From: Algirhabdus cladophorae
Lineage (GTDB): Bacteria; Pseudomonadota; Alphaproteobacteria; Rhodobacterales; Rhodobacteraceae
Direction: 5' to 3'
NCBI RefSeq assembly: GCF_044772865.1
Contig: NZ_CP173029.1
Location: forward strand, 3,658,001-3,722,000
Length of the DNA stretch: 64,000 nucleotides
Part shown: piece by piece, positions 17,484 to 26,200 of the stretch
Layout: every line of letters starts with the position of its first letter
How positions within the stretch are numbered: position 1 is the first letter of the stretch
Program-made: the position numbers and the translations under genes
Notes under the pieces: model-generated
What the model saw: the letters and a program-made list of their open reading frames with translations, nothing else
The model's database searches: none
What the model was told of the DNA's origin: nothing

Positions 17484-18185
17484 CTATTCCGGCGCAAGCA
17501 TATAGCCAGCACCACGAACGGTTTGCAGGTAGCGCGGCTGTTTTGGGTCTGTTTCGATCTTGCGTCTGAGCCGCGTAATTTGAACATCCACGGCGCGTTC
17601 TTGCGCCTGTCCGTGATCCCGACCCAAGTCTTCCACGAGTTTGGCACGGCTGATCGGTTCATTTATCTGCCCTGAAAAGATTTTCATCAGTTGCGATTCA
17701 GTGGCCGTGAGCCGGACAAGGCTTTCGCCTTGCCACATCTCGGCACGTTCGATGTCATAGCGAATGGGCCCCAGATGCAGAACCTTGGGCAATTCATCCG
17801 CCGCATCGCCTGCGGGCACGCGTCGCAAAATTGCATTGATCCGCAATAGCAGCTCTTTGGGTTCAAAAGGTTTCGACAGATAATCGTCCGCCCCAGCCTC
17901 AAGCCCGGCAATGCGATCTTCGGTTTCGCCTTTTGCAGTCAAAAGCAAGATGGGTGTTTCGCGTTCCTCACGCAGAGATTTAGCTAATGTGATCCCGTCT
18001 TCGCCCGGCATCATGACATCAAGGATGATCATGTCGAAATCTAAACCGCTTAGGATCCGCCTCGCGTGGGCGGCATCCCGCGCTGCGCTGACAAGAAAGC
18101 CATTTCGCATCAGAAATTTTTGGAGCAACCCACGAATACGTTCGTCGTCATCTACGATTAACAGGTGTGCATCAACATCACTCAT
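17484..18185 (-). CDS. petR: OmpR-family response regulator, PetR-like
   Basis: A 233-residue DNA-binding response regulator. The receiver domain has acidic residues (VDDDER), phospho-acceptor Asp56 in IILDVMMPGEDG, the LLLTAK threonine and YLSKPFEP lysine. A winged-helix domain follows, ending with RLRRKIETDPKQPRYLQTVRGAGYML. It overlaps the upstream MarR-type gene by eight bases. ATG at 18185 is preferred over one at 18194 because AAAGGA then lies eight bases upstream. In Rhodobacter capsulatus the same pair, petP (MarR) and petR, precedes the bc1-complex genes; here no petABC genes adjoin. No histidine kinase lies next to it. Confidence 0.8.
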   Translation of the reverse strand: MSDVDAHLLIVDDDERIRGLLQKFLMRNGFLVSAARDAAHARRILSGLDFDMIILDVMMPGEDGITLAKSLREERETPILLLTAKGETEDRIAGLEAGADDYLSKPFEPKELLLRINAILRRVPAGDAADELPKVLHLGPIRYDIERAEMWQGESLVRLTATESQLMKIFSGQINEPISRAKLVEDLGRDHGQAQERAVDVQITRLRRKIETDPKQPRYLQTVRGAGYMLAPE

Positions 18186-18687
18186 GTCCGGCATCCTTTA
18201 GCTTGAGATAGTGACGTCGCATGTCTGCATCCATCATAGCTTCTAGCACCTGTCTAAAGCCTTGGACCGCATCAGGTCCAGCGGCACGATAGGCCGCACG
18301 CATTCGTGTTCGTTGTGCTTGGCTTAATTTCGTTTCCAAGGCGCGGCCTGCTTCGGTCAGGTGGAGGTGTCTTTCGCGCTTGTCTTGTGTGCCGACGCGG
18401 GATTCAACAAGGCCGTCGTCAACCAAACTGCGCAAGACGCGGTTCAACGATTGTTTTGTGACACCCAGAATGGAAAGTAGGTTGTTCACAGTTGTGCCGG
18501 GACTGCGGTGAATAAAGTGTACTGCCCTGTGATGAGCACGGCCATATGCCAGCTCTGACAAGATCCGGTCAGGATCTGCTGTAAATCCACGATAGGCGAA
18601 AAACATCGCTTCGATCCCTTTGCGTAGCTGTTCATCGGTTAAGAACAGCAGGGTTTCCCCAGAGGGCGGGGAATTTTGTTCGGCCAT
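18178..18687 (-). CDS. petP: MarR-family regulator, PetP-like
   Basis: A 169-residue winged-helix MarR protein: TVNNLLSILGVTKQSLNRVLRSLVDDGLVESR is the DNA-recognition part (split here: NNLLSILGVTKQSLNRVL near residues 80-97) followed by the wing GTQDKRERHLHLTEAG. The ATG at 18687 is preferred over one at 18702 because GGAGG lies eight bases before it, overlapping the earlier candidate. It forms a translationally coupled pair with the response regulator. PetP and PetR are known from Rhodobacter capsulatus; assignment rests on the paired arrangement and general similarity. The upstream 160 bases to ilvE must hold both promoters. Confidence 0.75.
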   Translation of the reverse strand: MAEQNSPPSGETLLFLTDEQLRKGIEAMFFAYRGFTADPDRILSELAYGRAHHRAVHFIHRSPGTTVNNLLSILGVTKQSLNRVLRSLVDDGLVESRVGTQDKRERHLHLTEAGRALETKLSQAQRTRMRAAYRAAGPDAVQGFRQVLEAMMDADMRRHYLKLKDAGHE

Positions 18688-18847
18688 TATAGGGTCCTCC
18701 ACGATTGGCCCATATTATGTCAGCCTTGTTGACATTCCAAGAATCAATTGCTAGCAATCGTCAGTTTTTACGCAACTTTATGTCCGAAACGGACGTAAAT
18801 ATTGAAATAATCGAAAAGCCTGCGGGTAAAAGAGAAGGGATACGACC

Positions 18848-19717
18848 ATGGCCGGTGCATATGATGACCGCGACGGTAAGATTTGGATGGATGGAAAAAT
18901 GATCGATTGGCGCGAAGCCAACGTCCATATTCTGACACATGCCATGCACTATGCGTCCTCTGTCTTTGAAGGCGAGCGGGCATATAACGGCAAGATTTTT
19001 GAAAGTCGCAAGCACTCGGAACGGCTTCATGCCTCGGCCAACATGATCGATTTTCAGATCCCTTGGACTGTTGACGAGATTGAAGCGGCCAAAGCAGAAG
19101 TTTTGACCGCCAACGGACACACGGATGCCTATGTGCGCGCTGTTGCATGGCGTGGTGCGGGTGAAGATATGGGTGTCGCGTCTGCGAAAAACCCGGTTCG
19201 TTTGGCTATCGCAGCATGGGAATGGGGTGCCTACTATGGTGACGCCAAAATGAAGGGGGCTAAGTTGGATATCTCCAAATGGAAGCGCCCCTCACCCGAA
19301 ACAATCCCGAGCCACGCAAAGGCGGCAGGCCTTTATATGATTTGCACCATGTCCAAACATGCGGCCGAGGCTAAAGGTTGCTCTGATGCGATGATGTTTG
19401 ATTACCGCGGCTATGTTGCCGAGGCGACAGGCGCGAACATCTTCTTTGTTAAGGATGGCGAAGTGCACACGCCAACGCCGGATTGCTTCCTGAACGGGAT
19501 TACGCGTCAGACTGTGGTGGGCATGCTCAAGGATCGTCAGGTCAAAGTGCACGAACGCCATATCATGCCAGAAGAATTGGAGAGCTTTGAACAGTGCTGG
19601 CTTACTGGTACAGCCGCCGAAGTGACCCCTGTTGGTCAAATCGGGGATTATAATTTTGAAGTGGGTGCGTTGGCGCGTGACGTCTCCGAAAGCTACGAAA
19701 AGCTGGTCCGCATCTAA
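18848..19717 (+). CDS. ilvE: branched-chain amino acid aminotransferase
   Basis: A 289-residue fold-IV PLP aminotransferase that makes valine, leucine and isoleucine from their keto acids with glutamate as donor. The PLP lysine is Lys158 in SHAKAAGLYM; also seen are HAMHYASSVFEGERAY near residue 32, FDYRGYVAEATGANIFFV near residue 185 and LTGTAAEVTPV near residue 255. The length and segments fit the short alphaproteobacterial IlvE type. The gene stands alone, about 160 bases from the divergent petP gene, and ends at a good terminator. Confidence 0.94.
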   Translation: MAGAYDDRDGKIWMDGKMIDWREANVHILTHAMHYASSVFEGERAYNGKIFESRKHSERLHASANMIDFQIPWTVDEIEAAKAEVLTANGHTDAYVRAVAWRGAGEDMGVASAKNPVRLAIAAWEWGAYYGDAKMKGAKLDISKWKRPSPETIPSHAKAAGLYMICTMSKHAAEAKGCSDAMMFDYRGYVAEATGANIFFVKDGEVHTPTPDCFLNGITRQTVVGMLKDRQVKVHERHIMPEELESFEQCWLTGTAAEVTPVGQIGDYNFEVGALARDVSESYEKLVRI

Positions 19718-19724
19718 GATACCA

Positions 19725-19752
19725 AAGGGCAGCTCAGTGCTGCCCTTATTTT
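19725..19752 (+). terminator. Rho-independent terminator of ilvE
   Basis: AAGGGCAGC and GCTGCCCTT form a perfect nine-pair stem around the loop TCAGT, eight bases after the ilvE stop, followed by ATTTTCC. Its 3' arm runs into the stop codon of the convergent EamA gene, so the same hairpin may end that transcript too. Confidence 0.85.
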
Positions 19753-20648
19753 CCTTGGGCCAAAACCTTGCGTTCGGCCGTGCGTTTGAGCCCTAGACTG
19801 CGCTCACGCCAAACAATCAAAATCCCAGCCGCTATAATCATCCCCGCCCCAATCGCCATCTGCCATGTGGGCAATTCGTCAAAGAACACATAGCCGATGA
19901 AGACTGCCGAGAGGATGCTGACGTAGGTGAAGGGTGCGATCACACTGGCATCTGCAAACCGGTAGCTGGACGTCATCAAGATCTGGCCAACGCCCCCTAG
20001 CAAACCTGCCCCAATCAAGAGCGCCCAATCCCATCCCAGTGGCATGACCCAGCCAAAGGGTGAGGTCATGAGGCCCAACACACTGGCGGTCATGGAAAAG
20101 TAGAACACAATGGCCGCTGTCTTTTCCGTTGCGGTCATCGCTTTGATGAAGACCTGTGCCAAAGCTGCCAAGCTGGCCGACATCAGAGTAAGTCCAACGC
20201 CCAGCAATGCCAGGTTGCCCGCGTCAAACTCTAACTTGGGCCACATGATGACCAAGACACCCAGTAATCCAACCCCAACAGCGCCAAGTCGAACCAACCT
20301 GATTTTTTCGCCCAACAGCAAGGCTGCGAAAATCACAATCATTACAGGTGTAATGAATCGCAGTGCCGTTGCATCGGGCAGAGGTAAGAACTTTAGCCCG
20401 GCAAAACCGCAGGCCATGGCGCAGGTGCCCACAAGCCCGCGCATCCCGTGACCTTTCCAATTATTTGTCTTCAAACCATCGCGCAAATCGTGCTTCATCC
20501 AGAGCCAGACCAAGATGATCGGCAGGGCAAAAAATGACCGAAAAAAAACGCTTTGACCGGCGGGGTAGCCGTCGGCAGCTTTGATGAAGGACTGCATTAC
20601 CGTGAAGACTGTTACAGCCCCCATGATCAGGAAAACACCTTTGATCAT
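19746..20648 (-). CDS. EamA/DMT-family permease
   Basis: A 300-residue membrane protein with about ten hydrophobic segments and the two-fold EamA repeat. Visible pieces are the first-helix MGAVTVFTVMQSFIKAADGYPAGQ, then FFRSFFALPIILVWLW, PLPDATALRFITPVMIVIFAALLLGE closing the first half, and APFTYVSILSAVFIGYVFFDELPTW closing the second. The start at 20648 is preferred over one six codons upstream because its ATG overlaps the queG stop as ATGA. The substrate is unknown. It is the downstream partner of queG in a coupled pair. Confidence 0.85.
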   Translation of the reverse strand: MIKGVFLIMGAVTVFTVMQSFIKAADGYPAGQSVFFRSFFALPIILVWLWMKHDLRDGLKTNNWKGHGMRGLVGTCAMACGFAGLKFLPLPDATALRFITPVMIVIFAALLLGEKIRLVRLGAVGVGLLGVLVIMWPKLEFDAGNLALLGVGLTLMSASLAALAQVFIKAMTATEKTAAIVFYFSMTASVLGLMTSPFGWVMPLGWDWALLIGAGLLGGVGQILMTSSYRFADASVIAPFTYVSILSAVFIGYVFFDELPTWQMAIGAGMIIAAGILIVWRERSLGLKRTAERKVLAQGK

Positions 20649-21664
20649 AGCTGCGCCACTGCCCATTGAGCTGCGTCTGCAACGGTAGGATCAGGATCTT
20701 GGCACAAGGGTGCTGCCGCCGCCTTCAAGGCAGGCAAACCAGAGTTTCCAATCGCATAAAGCACATTGCGGACAAACCGATCACGTCCAATCCGTTTGAT
20801 TGGCGAACCCGAGAACCGCGCCCGAAACGCAGCATCGTCCAAGGTGACCAGTTCAGCCAATTCTGGCGCCCTCAAATCATCTCGCGCATGATACTTTACC
20901 TCACGCGCCTCAGCCGCAAATTTGTTCCAAGGACAGACCGCCAGACAATCGTCACAGCCATAAATTCGATTTCCCATCTGGGCGCGCAGTTCAAGGTCCA
21001 CTGGTCCTTTGTGTTCAATCGTCAGGTAAGAGATGCATCGGCGGGCATCCAGTTGAAACGGTGCGGGGAAAGCATCGGTTGGGCAGATATCCAAACAGGC
21101 GCGACACGTCCCGCAATTTTCAATACCTGCCTCATCTGGCTCCAATTCCAGCGTGGTAAAGATCGCCCCTAGAAAGAACCAATTGCCCAGTTCGCGACTT
21201 AGCAAATTCGTGTGCTTGCCCTGCCAACCCAGCCCTGCGGCGGCGGCTAACGGCTTTTCCATTACTGGGGCCGTATCGACGAAGACCTTAATCTCAGCAC
21301 TTGGGTTTTGCTCGATCAACCAGCGACCCACACGCTTCAACCGCTTTTTGACGATGTCATGGTAATCACGATTTTTGGCATAAACAGACACTGATGCACG
21401 GTCTTTTTGCGTCAAAATCTCTAGTGGATCGTGATCTGGAGTGTAGGGTTCAGCCAGCATAATCACAGATCGTGCTGCGGGCCATAACGCGTCTGGTGCA
21501 CCACGCCAGTGCATCCGTTCAGCCATCCAATTCATTTGACCGTGCCGCTCTTCCTTTACAAACTGTTCCAAACGGTTTGCAATTTCGGGTACAGCATCGG
21601 GACGACATATACCCACTTTTGCAAATCCCGCCGCATGGGCATAAGAAATTAAATCCTCTTTCAT
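20645..21664 (-). CDS. queG: epoxyqueuosine reductase
   Basis: Reduces epoxyqueuosine to queuosine in the wobble position of GUN-anticodon tRNAs, using cobalamin and two [4Fe-4S] clusters. The 339-residue product has Asp130 in VFVDTAPVMEKPLA, the first cluster CGTCRACLDICP (Cys184, 187, 190, 194) and the second CDDCLAVCPWN (Cys237, 240, 244) with Cys210 nearby. A C-terminal HEAT-like tail (NVLYAIGNSGLPALKAAA) fits the family. The ATG at 21664 is chosen because the family starts just before the YAHAAGFAKVGIC segment. Its stop overlaps the next gene's start. Confidence 0.95.
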   Translation of the reverse strand: MKEDLISYAHAAGFAKVGICRPDAVPEIANRLEQFVKEERHGQMNWMAERMHWRGAPDALWPAARSVIMLAEPYTPDHDPLEILTQKDRASVSVYAKNRDYHDIVKKRLKRVGRWLIEQNPSAEIKVFVDTAPVMEKPLAAAAGLGWQGKHTNLLSRELGNWFFLGAIFTTLELEPDEAGIENCGTCRACLDICPTDAFPAPFQLDARRCISYLTIEHKGPVDLELRAQMGNRIYGCDDCLAVCPWNKFAAEAREVKYHARDDLRAPELAELVTLDDAAFRARFSGSPIKRIGRDRFVRNVLYAIGNSGLPALKAAAAPLCQDPDPTVADAAQWAVAQL

Positions 21665-21757
21665 GTTTTTTCTTTGCAAAAATTTCCTCGGGGGGAAGCA
21701 TGCAAATCCACTGGATTTGAAAGGCGGGGGGCAGACTGACCCCACGCGAGATCGGAA

Positions 21758-22423
21758 TTAAAAATCCAGATCAGCATATTGGCGCGAGGGCAAATTTCCC
21801 GGAATTTGATCTGCCAGGATCGACCGAAACGCTGGGCGCGACTTAATTTTGGCGTACCAGTCTTTCACGGCTTCGGAGCGGTTCCAATCCACATCAGACA
21901 CATAGTCCAAAGACGACAAATGAGCGGCTGCGGTAAAGTCGGCTAGGCTCATACTATCGCCCGCCAGCCAACGACGCTGATCCAAAAGCCACGCCATATA
22001 ATCCAAGTGATATTTGATGGCCTTGAGACCTTGCTTGACGTTTTTGCTATCGGGATAGCCCAGTCCCATAACTTTTCTGTAGACCCGTTCCATCAACAGC
22101 TTTGACGTCACCTCGTCATGAAATTTGCCATCAAACCATGCAACCAGTCGACGTACCTCGTAACGATCATTGGCATCTCGGGGCAATAGCGCGGGTGTCG
22201 GGTGCAGTTCTTCTAACATTTCGCAGATGGCTGTGCTGTCGGAATAGGTGTGACCGTTCAGTTTAAGGATCGGGACTTTGCCCGCTGGATTGCGTCGCAA
22301 GAAATCTGCATCAGGTTCCCAATACCGTTCTTCGACCAGTTCTACTTCAATCTTTTTTTCTGCAAGGCTTAGCCGAACTTTTCTACAAAAGGGTGACAGT
22401 GGAAAATGGTACAAACGGTTCAT
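21758..22423 (-). CDS. glutathione S-transferase family protein
   Basis: A 221-residue cytoplasmic GST: thioredoxin-like N-terminal domain with LSPFCRKVRL (Cys13 at the catalytic position), the cis-Pro AGKVPILKLNG near residue 48 and the glutathione-contact SDSTAICEML near residue 61, then an all-helical C-terminal domain with MSLADFTAAAHLSSLDYV. Cys rather than Ser or Tyr at the active site suggests thiol-transfer or dehalogenase-type chemistry rather than simple conjugation. It lies alone between queG and mtgA; the natural substrate is unknown. Confidence 0.88.
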   Translation of the reverse strand: MNRLYHFPLSPFCRKVRLSLAEKKIEVELVEERYWEPDADFLRRNPAGKVPILKLNGHTYSDSTAICEMLEELHPTPALLPRDANDRYEVRRLVAWFDGKFHDEVTSKLLMERVYRKVMGLGYPDSKNVKQGLKAIKYHLDYMAWLLDQRRWLAGDSMSLADFTAAAHLSSLDYVSDVDWNRSEAVKDWYAKIKSRPAFRSILADQIPGNLPSRQYADLDF

Positions 22424-22473
22424 TTAGGCAAAATCCTTGGCTTACTTCTAAATGGCCCGTTTTGTCAGTTAGA

Positions 22474-23214
22474 TCAACTCTGGAAACAGGCGGCTCGCCC
22501 ATCAAGATCGATGGTTGCCGCACCGTCGCGGATACTGGACGACCGTTTTCGCACAAAATTGGAGGGGTTTTTGGCCGAACGCCCTTTGGGATTGGGCAGG
22601 ATCGCTGCCAATCGCGCGGCTTGGGTTGCCGTCAGATTGCTGGGCGACACGCCAAAATAGTGATGGGCCGCAGCATCCACACCAAAAACGCCTTCATCAA
22701 ATTCGGCGATGTTCAGGTAGACTTCTACAATCCGGCGCTTGGTCCAGATCATTTCGACCACTGGCGTCAACAAGGCTTCCATTCCTTTTCGGATCCACGA
22801 GCGGCCATGCCACAAAAATGCATTCTTCACGACTTGTTGGGTCAGGGTGGATGCACCCCTATTGCTGCCTTCTTCAATTGCGTCGCGGATCGCGCCCATA
22901 TCGAACCCCCAATGCTGACAGAAATTTGCGTCTTCGGCGGCGACCACGGATCGCGGCATAACGGCGGCCACTTCGTCTATCGGGACCCAAGTACGATCAA
23001 CGCCGCCCAATCTGCGGCTTTCTGAGATTATGTATGCCGTTGTTGGAGGAGCAATGACTGTATATGCCGAAATCCAAAGCAGCACGATTGCCACCAGCAC
23101 AAACGAACCGCGCAACAGCCATTTCCGCAACCAAAGCAGGGGGCGTTTCCAAAGGGGCACAATTTTGGCCGCTTTGGTCGGTTTCTTGGGTTTCTTAGAT
23201 GCTGCCTTCGCCAT
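22474..23214 (-). CDS. mtgA: monofunctional biosynthetic peptidoglycan transglycosylase
   Basis: Polymerises lipid II into glycan strands at the outer face of the inner membrane. The 246-residue protein has a basic N-terminus (MAKAASKKPKKPTKAAK), one membrane anchor near residues 36-56, and the GT51 motifs: AAEDANFCQHWGFD with catalytic Glu94, RGASTLTQQVVKNAFL, and WTKRRIVEVYLNIAEFDEGVFG. There is no transpeptidase domain, which sets it apart from class A penicillin-binding proteins. The polymer precursor depends on the undecaprenyl cycle (uppP is 7.7 kb away). Confidence 0.93.
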   Translation of the reverse strand: MAKAASKKPKKPTKAAKIVPLWKRPLLWLRKWLLRGSFVLVAIVLLWISAYTVIAPPTTAYIISESRRLGGVDRTWVPIDEVAAVMPRSVVAAEDANFCQHWGFDMGAIRDAIEEGSNRGASTLTQQVVKNAFLWHGRSWIRKGMEALLTPVVEMIWTKRRIVEVYLNIAEFDEGVFGVDAAAHHYFGVSPSNLTATQAARLAAILPNPKGRSAKNPSNFVRKRSSSIRDGAATIDLDGRAACFQS

Positions 23215-23281
23215 GCATCAGCTATAGCTTGGCAGGGCTGATGGGGCCAGACCGTACATGCGATCCAGCCCCAAACAGTGT

Positions 23282-26200
23282 CTATTCTGCCGGAACTGCT
23301 GTGTCTTCTACACCCAAAGGTGCAGGCAGATGGATCAGCATTTCCTTAGGGCATACTTGCAAGAAGTTCGCCTGTTCAACGTCCCAGTGCTGCAAGATAT
23401 CGGCGGCCTTTCGACTGCCGGTCTCTTCCAAATGACGTTCAATCAGGCCTTCTAATTGTGTGACCCAATGCTGCTGTGTGACAGGGCAAGTGACCAGTGT
23501 TTCCATGTTCATTCGGCTCAGTGCTGTGCCATCAGGGTCATAGAGGTAGGCCATACCGCCGGTCATGCCGGCACCAAAGTTTGCGCCAATGGATCCAAGG
23601 ATCACCGCAACACCACCTGTCATATATTCACAACCGCAAGCGCCGCAGCCTTCGATGACAACCTTGGCACCAGAATTCCGCACACCAAAGCGTTCGCCAG
23701 CACGTCCGGCGGCAAAAAGGTAGCCGTCTGTGGCCCCATAAAGAACGGTGTTGCCAATGATCGTATTTTCGTCAGCCTTCAGTGGGCTTGCCATTGGGGG
23801 ACGGACGACAATCGTGCCGCCTGATAGGCCCTTGCCAACATAGTCATTGGCGTCACCGCTCACTTCTAGCTTGAGACCGGGGGCCGCAAATGCCCCAAGG
23901 CTTTGACCTGCCGAACCCGTTAGTTTGACGGTTAGGTGATCAGATTGCAGATCGTTGCGCATACCAAAGTTCTGCACAATATGGCTAGAGGTTCTGGTGC
24001 CAACAGTGCGCAGCGTGTTCTGAACAGCATATTGCAGCTGCATTTTCTCACCGTCATTTAGGAAGCGCGCGGCGTCTTTGACGATCTCAGAATCCAGCGT
24101 ATCGGGCACAACATTGCGCGGTTTGGTGCGGTCATAGACAATCTTGTCCGCCCCATCCACGGTGATCAGCAGAGGGTTCAGATCGAGATCATCAAGATGA
24201 GCCGAACCACGGCTGACCTGTGACAGCAAATCAGCGCGACCAATGACATCGTCCAAAGATTTTGCGCCGATGCTAGCCAAAATTTCGCGCACTTCTGTGG
24301 CGTAAAATGTGATCAAATTGACAACTTTGTCTGCGTTGCCAGTGAACTTGTCGCGCAATTCTTCGTCTTGGGTACAGACGCCAACGGGACAGGTGTTGGA
24401 CTGACACTGACGTACCATGATGCAGCCCATGGCAATCAAAGCGGCAGTGCCGATACCATATTCCTCTGCACCTAACATTGCGGCCATGACGATGTCGCGG
24501 CCTGTGCGCAGACCACCGTCCGTGCGCAGGGTAATCCGTTCGCGAAGATTGTTCATGGCAAGGACTTGGTGTGCCTCTGTCAGGCCCATTTCCCACGGCA
24601 GCCCGGCATATTTGATCGACGTTGCCGGCGATGCCCCGGTGCCGCCATTATGGCCCGAGATCAGGATCACATCAGCCTTGGCTTTGGCTACACCAGCGGC
24701 AATTGTGCCAACACCACTAGAAGCCACCAATTTCACTGTGACTTTACAGCGTGGGTTGATCTGCTTGAGGTCGTAGATGAGCTGGGCCAAATCCTCGATC
24801 GAATAAATGTCGTGATGTGGCGGAGGTGAAATGAGTGTCACGCCTTTGGTCGAATGACGCAAGCGCGCGATCAGATCAGTCACCTTCATACCTGGCAGCT
24901 GTCCGCCTTCACCGGGTTTGGCGCCTTGGGCCACTTTGATCTCAAGCTCTTCGCAATGGTTCAGGTATTCGGCTGTGACGCCAAAACGCCCGGACGCCAC
25001 CTGCTTGATCTTTGCAGACGGGTTATCGCCATTGGCCTCGGGCACGAAATGTGCCGGATCTTCACCGCCTTCGCCGCTATCGGATTTTGCACCGATCCGG
25101 TTCATGGCGACGTTCAAAGTTTTGTGGGCCTCAGGGCTAAGCGCCCCCAAAGACATGCCCGGGGTGACAAAACGTTTACGGATCGATGTGATGCTTTCGA
25201 CCTCTTCAATTGGGATCGCTTTACCCATTGGTTTGATGTCGAGAAGATCACGCAGATGAATGGGTGGATTTGCCTTCATTGCAGCCGAAAACTGTTTCCA
25301 CATTTCATAATTTGCAGTGTTACAGGCCGCTTGCAGCATGTGCATGGTCTGCGCTTCCCACGCGTGTTTTTCACCGGAACGACGGGCTTTGTAGAAGCCA
25401 CCGATCGGCAAAACATCGGATCCGCCGCGCCAACCTTTGGCGTGAACGGCTTGCACGGCGCGCTGAATGCCGCCAGTACCAATGCCCGAAATCCGGCTTT
25501 GCATACCGGGGAAATATTCGGCGACCATGGCGCGGCTTAGGCCAACTGCTTCAAAGTTCAGACCGCCGCGATAGCTGGAGATAACCGAGATGCCCATCTT
25601 GGCCATGATCTTGAGCAGGCCCTGATCAATAGCGTTGCGATACCGTTGAACTGCTTCGGTTAGGGTCGCATCCAACAGACCACGCTCAATCCGGTCGGCC
25701 AGTGAATCCTCGGCCAGATAGGCGTTTACGACGGTGGCACCACAGCCGATAAGCACGGCGAAGTAATGCGGGTCAACACATTCAGCAGCACGGACGTTCA
25801 GCGAGCAGAATGTCCGCAGACCCTTGCGGGTCAACCAACTGTGCACAGCGCTGGTTGCCAGAATCATCGGCATCGCAACACGGTCCACGGACTGGAATTG
25901 ATCGGTCAGAACAATATGCCCAGCACCCGAGCGTACGGCGTCTTCTGCTTCTGCACGGATGCGTTCGAGGCCAGCGCGCAGCGCATCGCCTTTTGCGTCG
26001 GCTTCAAAAGTACAGTCGATTTCAGCCAAAGGTGCGTTGAAATTCGCCACCAGTTCATCGAACTGAGCATTGCCAACAAAAGGCGAATCCAACACCAAGA
26101 TTTCTGTCTGACTGCTGTCTTCGTCCAGAACGTTTTTGAGGTTCCCGAACCGTGTTTTCAACGACATGACGCGGTATTCGCGTAAGCTGTCGATTGGTGG

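Noticed and set aside
24854..25540. A 228-residue plus-strand frame within gltB
   Set aside because: Antisense shadow of the gltB synthase domain.
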